64,000 nucleotides of DNA from Saussurea involucrata (lineage: Eukaryota; Streptophyta; Magnoliopsida; Asterales; Asteraceae). Below, piece after piece: positions 56,886 to 64,000 of the stretch (the first letter of the stretch is position 1; each line of letters opens with the position of its first letter). The stretch covers positions 235,964,350-236,028,349 of the forward strand of contig CM066321.1 in NCBI GenBank assembly GCA_033807775.1. Direction: 5' to 3'. A program made the translations under genes and the position numbers. A model generated the notes under the pieces. That model was not told where the DNA came from. It saw only the letters and a list, made by a program, of their open reading frames with translations, and did not search any database.

Positions 56886-57359
56886 GTTATTGTAGGCATC
56901 GTTTTAATTTTATGCAACAGTGCCAGAATCCATATGAAACGATGTAATAGCAAGGTATAAACTCGCAGTTAAGAAGGATGTGAAAGAGATAGATCTGAGA
57001 TAAACTCGTAAAAAATTTGAATGAGAAATATGGTGAATAACACCAAATATTTGAAAAACTACTGAGGATCTCAGATCTGTGATATACAACATAAGCTAAC
57101 ACTAGACGAACATCTAGAGTTAAACAATTAAGATGATAGTGCCAAATTTGACAAAACAAGAACAAGAACAAGAACTTGAGTGATAATAGAGAACTGAACA
57201 GACATCCGAATCAAAGGATTAGGGCAACAGTGCCAGAATCCATATGAAACGATGTAATAGCAAGGTAAGAACATCAGAAATTCAAAGTTTCTCAAAAGGT
57301 TAGATTCATACTAGATGTGTTCATCGACGATAGTAATGTCGAATAAGATCGCACTGGTC
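56886..57359 (-). pseudogene. Copia leader and gag start with a 44-bp direct repeat
   Basis: Between primer site and gag remnant. A 44-bp sequence beginning GCAACAGTGCCAG and containing ATGAAACGATG occurs at 56914-56957 and 57224-57267. On the element strand each copy carries ATGGATTCTGGCACTG, a plausible gag start. Most of the gag N-terminus expected after it is missing. Confidence 0.6.
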
Positions 57360-57371
57360 ACTCTGATACCA
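57360..57371 (-). promoter_or_regulatory. Primer binding site of the right-hand copia
   Basis: The minus strand next to the LTR reads TGGTATCAGAGT (with an adjoining A), matching the initiator tRNA-Met site except the last base. Confidence 0.85.
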
Positions 57372-57831
57372 TGTGCAAACAATTAAATCTAACTTTATTT
57401 AACTTTGAATCAAAATATTACTTACATAAGAAAACCTCACTACATAAACTCTTTGCACTCAAACATGGTTACAACGAAACCTCACTACAAATCACTCAAC
57501 TCTCAGTGTTTCTCTTCAAGAGATTTGAAGAGAAAACTCTAGATGAAACCCTAATCTATCGAGAGAGAAAATGAAAGAGATAAGAAAAAAAAATGACAAA
57601 TCTGATGTAAAACCCTAATCTCATAACTTTAAATATAAAGTCATAATTGCATTTTAGTCCTCAAGTCTTGCATATTTGTACCGCTACCCTTTAGTCAACA
57701 AGAGATTGAAGCGCAGTCCACAACTTTAGTCCAGTTACACAATCAGTCCTCGCACAATTACACAAATGATAAAATAACTTAAGTTAGACACTAAATGACA
57801 AGATTGACCTTAATATATTATTCTTTCAACA
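57372..57831 (-). mobile_element. 5' LTR of the right-hand copia (460 bp)
   Basis: Plus strand TGTGCAAACA to TTTCAACA, then CATAT. Slightly longer than the 3' copy owing to an insertion near 57450. Confidence 0.92.
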
Positions 57832-57836
57832 CATAT

Positions 57837-58320
57837 GAACAAATAAAGTATGGGAACGTGCATACTTATCTCAATTTAAAAAGAATCTAAATGATTTTCA
57901 AATATAATTAATTTTTTTATTTGATTTTGATTGCAAAGTGTTTCTCCATCGTTAAAATCAAGTTTTGCATCATCAGTTTTACAAAAACACATCAAGATTC
58001 AAGGAATTTGAATATTTTGAACAAATTTGTGTTCTTGAGAAAACTTCCTTGTGAAAAAATTTTGGTGAGTGATTTTGCAATTTTTTTCATGTTTTGATCC
58101 GTTTTTGTGCAAAATCGTTTCCAAAAACAAGTTTTAGACATGAATCAATCATGAAATTCAAGTTTTGATGTCTAAATCTCGTTTTTGAAAATTTGAATTT
58201 TTTGGTGTTCTTGAAGAAAATGATTGAAATCTGAGTTTTTGATCCATATTTATTGATGAGATGTTCTAAAAATATGTTTTTAGTATAGTTTAATCCATAA
58301 TTCAATAGATAATTTTTTAT
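57837..58320. other. Unassigned sequence right of the copia
   Basis: AT-rich, no repeat ends or coding motif. GGTGAGTGATTTTGC at 58062 looks donor-like. It may be leader or LTR of the element whose gag lies at 60.6-62 kb. Confidence 0.35.
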
Positions 58321-58325
58321 GTTAG

Positions 58326-58598
58326 GGACCGTTTACCTAATCACTTACTCGGGTAAGTGCTTACCGGTAAATTCAAGACTATTACTTACTTCTCGGGTAA
58401 GATTTTAGTCCACCAAAATGGCATCGTATGCTGTTTAGCCGCTAATCGCTTACCGGGTAAGACTCTCGGTCCTTGTTTTCGACTCTCGATCCTTGCTTCC
58501 GCTCTTACCGGGTAAGATTCTTGGTCCTTGTCATATTCATCCGGTAAGCTAATGTGACTTGATAAGCACTTACCTGGGCAAGCGTTTTGTAAACAGCC
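58326..58598. mobile_element. Small fold-back/MITE element (273 bp), target duplication GTTAG
   Basis: Flanked by GTTAG (58321-58325 and 58599-58603). Inverted ends GGACCGTTTAC and GTAAACAGCC. Interior rich in the palindromic word TTACCGGGTAAG and its halves. No coding capacity. The ends resemble hAT MITEs, but the duplication is five, not eight bases. Confidence 0.65.
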
Positions 58599-58664
58599 GT
58601 TAGTATTTGTTGTGTGCAGGTCGTGAAACAAGAACCAAAAGGAATTGAAAAAGTCAAAGCAACA

Positions 58665-58995
58665 AAGTTTTTCGCAAGACGTATAAAGAAGTTTTCGCAA
58701 GGCATATATCATGAAAGTTTTCGTAAGATTTTGATCACCACGACCTTACTTACTTCACGTCAACTTACGGTAGATCTCAAGCAGCTGAAACTGAGTTTTC
58801 GCAAGATTGTTTCAAGCTACTACACAAGCAGCTGAAATTTTGTTTCCGTAAGCCACATGCCATACTTTTCGCAAGCTGCATGGTTTTCACTTTTCGCGAT
58901 CGATTTCATCTAGTTTTCGCAAGCTACCACATAAGCAGCTGAGTTTCTAGTTTCTGACTTTTCGCAAGCAAAGAAATTAAGTTTTCGTAAGCATC
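58665..58995. repeat. Degenerate TTTTCGCAAG repeat cluster
   Basis: About ten copies of (G/C)TTTTCG(C/T)AAG in 330 bp, several spaced with AGCAGCTGAAA-like phrases. Looks like a decayed tandem array in a leader or LTR. Confidence 0.75.
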
Positions 58996-59599
58996 TTGTT
59001 GGATTACCATAAACTTCCATCTTTAAGTCACACAGCTGAATTCCATCTCACGACAAGAAGAAGATTCCATTGTGACACTAACGACAAGCCATAGATTACG
59101 ACGAATTTTCGAGATTTTTCGATTTTCGGAATCATTCGGAAGATTCATACGAGAGTTTGAAAAAGTATTTTGTGGTGTAATCCATTAAGAAGGTTGAAGG
59201 AAGTTACTTGGAGCCTAAAGAAACCTATCATTTCAAGAAATACAAGTTCACGTCAAGTTTCAAGATTTTTCGATATTTTCAAAAAAATTCGGTTTCGGAT
59301 TTGAAGAATTTCTTCTAGTGTTATCGATCAAAAAGGGTTAAGGAAGCTTAAATAAAGAGAGTCTAGCTTAAAGGATCTGTTTATTCGAAGAAACAGAAGC
59401 TCACAACTTGTTTTCGAAAATAATTCGGTTTTTCGGAAATTTTCGGTTGCGGAGTTTGAAAGCGTATTTCAACTTCTAATCGATTGAGGGACCTTAAGGG
59501 ATCATAAACGAAGAGTTTCGGTAAAAAAAAAGGTTCCATAACGTGGTTTACAGGTCTGGTCGTGAGGTTGAAGACGGTGAATAGTGTTTTAACGGATCC

Positions 59600-60240
59600 G
59601 TTAAGTGTCCGTTAGTTTTGTGACATTTTTTGTCCTTTTCCGTTAGATCCGTCAGAGTCAGTTAGTATTGTTCCGTTAGTTACTTAGTTTTGTTACATTT
59701 TGAGTCCTTTTTCGTTAAGTTTCAGTTAGTGTCATTTTACTAACGGTCAGTTAGTTTTTCCGTTAGTTTTCTTACCTTTTTAGTCCTTTGTTAGATGTTT
59801 CGTTAAGTGTGTTAGTTAAGTATTAGGAATTGTCACTTTTAGTCCTTGTAGTTTGTGTTTAATTTTTTTAACAGTTTTAGTCCCTCTAGTTTTTAGTTTT
59901 AAGGTTTTTACACTTTCAGTCCCTGTAGTTTTTATTTTCAGGTTTTTACAGTTTTGGTCCCTGAACTTTTCAGGTTTTAGGATTTTTGAGTTTGTCCCTA
60001 GAGTTTTAAGTTTCTAAGTTTTGTCATTTTTAGTCATTTTACTTTAATTTTTCAGTTTTTGTCATTTTTAGTCCTTATTTTGTCGAGTCTTAGTATTTTT
60101 TTCTATTAGTCCTTGTTTTTTCGTATTTGTTTCATATTTTGTCGGTTTTAGTCCTTATATTTTGTATTTTTACACTTTTAGTCATTTTTGTGTAGTTTTT
60201 AGTCCGTGTTTTTCGTTTAATTTTCATTTTACGTATTTTT
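59600..60240 (+). repeat. Degenerate TTTTAGTCC repeat zone
   Basis: Many copies of (T)TTTAGTCC(T/C)T and GTTAG(T/A) words over 640 bp, with T-rich spacers. Non-coding on both strands. Confidence 0.65.
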
Positions 60241-60560
60241 GTAATTGTACTTGCATTAATTCGTAACTGATATATTTTCTCATATTTTTTGCAGGTTCAC
60301 CGATTAAAGTTCAAATTTCCGCGCTGATTTTTCAGAATTGATTTTTGGAATACAAATTTACTATTTGTTTTTTAGATTTTAATTTTTTTGAAAATTTTTC
60401 TGACTTTAATTGTGTTTGTGATTTTATATTTTTGAGTGTGCACATAATTCAACTTCTAAGCGAAGTTTCTCTTGACGATCACTCTATTAGGTATTTTTTT
60501 TATTTTCATATTTTACGTCTAATTTTTTTGTTTGATATTTTTTCAGGTTTCCAACAATGT

Positions 60561-62010
60561 CTACATCTGATGATCAGTACATTTATCATCAATATTGGTG
60601 ATAGAAGATTTACGAAGACAAATTGTTGATCTTCAAGTCACACAAATGAAATATGAAAAAGAAGAAGACACAACTCTTCAGTTTGATATGAAGAGACTTC
60701 AAGAGAAAGCTATATCTTTGAAAAATGAAAATCTTAAACTCATAAAACGAATTATTGATCTTGAAAGTGAAATTGCAGGTGTTGAAGCCACGAAAGAGAA
60801 GGAGAATTTAAGTCTTCAGGATAATTGAAAAACCTTCAAGAGAAAGAAAACAAATTTGGAAAGTGAAAACGCTGATTTGAAAAAAAAAACTTTCTATTCT
60901 TGAAACTAATTTTTCAAAAGAAAAAGAACAATTTGAAAAAGTTTTCATACAGAAGTTGTCCGATTTTTCAAAGAAATCTTTTGAAGAAAAGAAAATTGTT
61001 GAGCTAAATTGTATCAAACTTTCAAACAAATTTCTGACTTTGAAAAAGTCTTGATAATTGACAGAGACAATTTTCAAAAAGAAATAATGGCTTTTGATGC
61101 TGAAAGAAAATCTTTTGAAGCAAAAAGTTTTGAGCTTTCATAAAAAATATTTGATTTGGAAAAAGAACTTGATATGGAAAGAAAGGAGTTTGAAAAGATG
61201 AAAGTTGAAAACTTTCAAGCAAAAAGTGTGAAAGATATTTTTTCAGATGAAAGAAAGATTTTCCAACATGAAATAAAGAAGCTGACAATGAAGTTATCTG
61301 GTTTATCAACAGATATTATGAAGGAGCAAAAGGTAAATCTGATCTACAAAAAAATATGATCTAATTTTTGAAGAGATAAATGTTTTAATCAACAAAGTTA
61401 AAGAACTTGAAGACATTGTATTTAAGGTTGACGTTTCAAAACAAGTTAGTCCTGATACGATTGTACAAACTCCACTTGTTGACTCAACTAATTCTGAATG
61501 TTAGTTTAAGACGGCTTCAAGTTCAATCAATAAAGACAAATTTTCAAAAAAGATTTGACAAATCAAATGGTTTCTTAAAGGATCAGATTCATCCTTCAAA
61601 TCTCTTTTATAATCCTCTGTTTGATAATTCGGATAATAATTTGAATGTGCCTAAAGTTAATACTTATTCAAAGCCTACAGATAACCAAGTCTTCAAGAAG
61701 GTAAAGATGGAATGGAGAGTGAAAGGTACAACTCCTATGAAAGAAGTTCCAAAATCAACGGTTCCCACTCTAAATGTAACCAAGAACAAAACATATCAAG
61801 GTAAATCTTTTGTCAAACCTGACTTAGTTTACTCTGTAAATCAATTAGTTAGGTTAGCATAAAAGAAAACTTGTTGTTCTTACCGTGGAACTAATGATTT
61901 TGTCCATAAGGATTATGTTTTGTACTAGTATGGCACATACAAAGTTTCTTCTAATAAATCTGCACCTAACAAACCAGGACCCAAGTTCCATTGGGTACTA
62001 AAATCTACTT
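60561..62010 (+). pseudogene. Decayed coiled-coil gag, relative of the gag-only element
   Basis: Start near ATG 60558 (MSTSDDQ), soon interrupted. Coiled-coil pieces at 60595-60828 (LRRQIVDLQVTQMKYEKEED) and 61156-61359 (LTMKLSGLSTDIMKEQK) lie in shifting frames. The best piece, 61407-61862, repeats landmarks of the protein at 35616-36746: NLFYNPLFDNSDN, FKKVKMEWRVKGTT and VYSVNQLVRLA. The end keeps CSYRGTNDFVHKDY with a Cys lost and GPKFHWVLKST before a stop at about 62010. Confidence 0.8.
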
Positions 62011-63967
62011 AATCTGTTTTGTAGGTTTATCGTGTGTAGTGCTGAATGTTATAAGTATAACAAACACATGATTGGAAAACATAAGAGAAGTTGTGCAGAA
62101 TTTTGAAGAAGAGTACCTGTGCTTTTAAGGGGGAGTATAAGATTTTTTTACTTCTAAACATATATGTTTAGGACTCGTACTTCAAAGATATATTGGCTTA
62201 TGAATAATTCAAGTTCAGAACCCATACTTCAACGACAATGACTTCTGAATTTACTTCAATCCCGTAATTCAGAACTCGTTTTAATGATTTAGGATATTTT
62301 AATCCAAGTCTTGTTATTTGTGCAGATTTAAATAAAGATCTTTTGCACAAGTTAAGGGGGAGATTATGAGATTTTAAATCATTCTATCATGATTTGAGGG
62401 GGAGCTCAAACATCGTTGAATGTATGTATCTTCTGATCTTAATCTTAGATTGTTTGAAAGAAGAACGAATTTCAAGCATGAAAAATGTTTTTCTTAAATG
62501 TTCAAGCCACTTCTCTGTTCTCAAACAGATTTTATGAATTTAGAAGTGTGATTTTAAATGTTTTTCATGGAAATCTCGAATTATTATAACATCAATTCTA
62601 ACTGTGTGTTTCCAAAGATTAATACTTGTGTATTATCTTTTCTATAATTTCAAGTATTCATACACACCGGTACAGCTTCACATTGACTTTGTTATTACCA
62701 TGTTTCAAAATGAAACAATTTTTTGATGGTAATACTCTCGTTTGTATTTCAAATTTTGTTGAGCATCATACATTTTTTTCAGCGTGAAAACTTAAACGTT
62801 TCATTCAAAGATTGTTTATATTTGTTCATATAAACAAATTTCAATTCTTTGATACCCTATCCTTTTATGATTATCATTCATGATATTTGATCTGATTGAT
62901 ATATTGTCAGATTCTCAAACAAGTCATTCGAATTCATTTCATTCATTCTTTATCCTTGTTTTGAGAAATCTTCAAAGTTCAAATGCTCAAATATTCATGA
63001 TATTATTGAGGAGCATACATTCTGATGACAATGTCATTCAAATGCTGAGATTTATTTGTTCAAACTAAATTGTTGAACAACACATCATTTTAGGACAAAG
63101 TTTCATGGGATCAGTGTGTGAGCTACATTGTACTTCTATGGATTCACATTAACCAGTGTTTCCTACCTAAGAAGTTATCCTTGAGTGATTGAGGGGTGAG
63201 GGGTATACATCAAAGAGTGGGGGAGATAACTCATCCGGTTGAGTAATCTCATTGTGCTGAGGTAAAATGTAAATGAGAGTTTGGGTAGAAGTGAGCGGAT
63301 TAAAAACCGAAAGAGGGCGTGAGAACAGAGTTAAAAGAATAAGAGAACTCTGCACCAACCATTTTCTGAGCCGGGAAGCCACATTACTGACTGGTTCACA
63401 TTCTTTGGTGACCATCATTGAAACAGGCAGTTAGCCCATGCCAACTCTTGCTTTAACCCCACCAGCTACTCATTTCTTTCTCAACAAAGAAATGTTTCAA
63501 TTTTTCTTGGGGACGCAACATATAATCTATCTAATCTTCATTCAGAAGGTTTGGATATTGAAAAAGAAGTAAGTTTTCCCCCACCTTCGCACTTCAATCA
63601 TGCACATTGAGTCCGTGGAAAACTTGTTGTCTCAATAGTTTACACAATTTGAGCCTGAAAAAGCATAAGTTGCTTCAATCATTTCTACACATGCACATAC
63701 ACACAAGGAATATGTTTTCTTGTCATAACGTTCATAGAAATTCCAATGTGTTTTTCGATGATTGAATGAAAGCCCTGGGGGAGTGAACATCAAAAAGCTC
63801 CTTTCCAAAATGCATCTGTTGTAATAAGTGGCTCTGTGCTACTTACAGGCATTTCAACTGATTCATCTGTTGTTTCAGGGTTACCACATTCATTCTATCT
63901 GAATTTGAAAAGATTCAGATATATATTTTTTGGAATTGACGGCTATATCATATCAAAAGGAGGAGAA
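62011..63967 (+). other. Non-coding 3' region of the right-edge gag element
   Basis: No credible frame. Purine runs TTAAGGGGGAG at 62128 and 62344 and GAGGGGGAGC at 62396. Phrases with TTCAGAACCCATACTTCAA (about 62215) correspond, reversed, to the repeat at 35367-35485. The final AAAAGGAGGAGAA (63955-63967) is the purine tract of the LTR at 63968. Confidence 0.65.
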
Positions 63968-64000
63968 TGTTAGTGGTGAACAAAGACAGTGCTGAAATTG
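63968..64000 (+). mobile_element. Start of a 3' LTR at the right window edge
   Basis: TGTTAGTGGTGAAC directly after a purine tract: the expected copia LTR start. The rest lies outside the window. Confidence 0.7.

Larger units (their letters stand above)
46009..57831 (-). mobile_element. Complete Ty1/copia element, split by two insertions, target duplication CATAT
   Basis: LTRs 46009-46453 and 57372-57831; CATAT at 46004-46008 and 57832-57836. The minus strand begins TGTTGAAA and ends GTTTGCACA. Primer site at 57360-57371, purine tract right of the left LTR. Order gag, protease, integrase, RT, RNase H. Without the Athila-like insert and the solo LTR the element is about 5.3 kb, a normal size. 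Frame breaks in most domains make it dead. Confidence 0.93.

Noticed and set aside
58386..58835. Overlapping ORFs of 108, 66 and 73 codons
   Set aside because: They lie in the fold-back element and the TTTTCGCAAG repeats; frames stay open because of repeated words.
1..64000. tRNA, rRNA, CRISPR or bacterial operon features
   Set aside because: No clover-leaf gene, rRNA stretch, regular spacer array or ribosome-binding-site-led gene cluster seen; tRNA-like words are retroelement primer sites only.

Overview
The window is repeat-dense plant nuclear DNA, almost certainly a gene-poor (pericentromere-like) eudicot region. All recognisable coding sequence belongs to LTR retrotransposons: Ty3/gypsy chromoviruses of the Tekay/Del type, Athila-like non-autonomous gypsy elements, several Ty1/copia lineages, and gag-only or LARD-type derivatives. 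Primer sites match plant initiator tRNA-Met or tRNA-Asp. No host protein gene, rRNA, tRNA or CRISPR was supportable. A composite-family (Asteraceae) source is a weak guess from the element types.

Left third, 1-26 kb: one multi-level nest. A degraded minus-strand gypsy fragment (24821-26245) was entered by a minus-strand copia (18905-24820; its 5' LTR later received a Harbinger-type MITE). That copia was entered by a SIRE-like minus-strand copia (15639-18904). That was entered by a plus-strand chromovirus, here Tekay-1 (left edge to 15638). The 3' LTR of Tekay-1 was entered by a complete chromovirus, Tekay-2 (4682-15116, target duplication GGGAG). Tekay-2 keeps nearly intact pol domains, broken by one stop codon, but has lost its gag domain. 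Tekay-1 lost RNase H and the integrase core through an internal deletion.

Middle, 26-46 kb: a graveyard of solo LTRs with target duplications (28719-30595, 31148-32000, 32345-33227, 41177-43009), a truncated LTR with primer site (ends 28057), and an acidic low-complexity LARD-type element ending in an LTR at 39113-39936. That element contains a young, complete gag-only retrotransposon (33458-37027, 313-bp LTRs, target duplication ATAAA). A second MITE lies at 40203-40820 and an Athila-like LTR starts at 43381.

Right third, 46-64 kb: a complete but dead minus-strand copia (46009-57831, target duplication CATAT). It is split right after the integrase catalytic glutamate by a complete Athila-like non-autonomous element (48926-54872, target duplication GCGTT) and in gag by a solo LTR (56329-56885, target duplication GTTAT). 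A small fold-back element (58326-58598), two arrays of degenerate repeats, and a decayed plus-strand relative of the 33-37 kb gag-only element run to the right edge, where a 3' LTR begins at 63968.

Most interesting signals: an LTR-internal leader intron (GTGAGT donor, CAG acceptor) shared by several LTR families; palindromes at the same place in those LTRs; and a family of coiled-coil, gag-only elements present twice. All boundaries were read by eye; percent identities and clade names need alignment.
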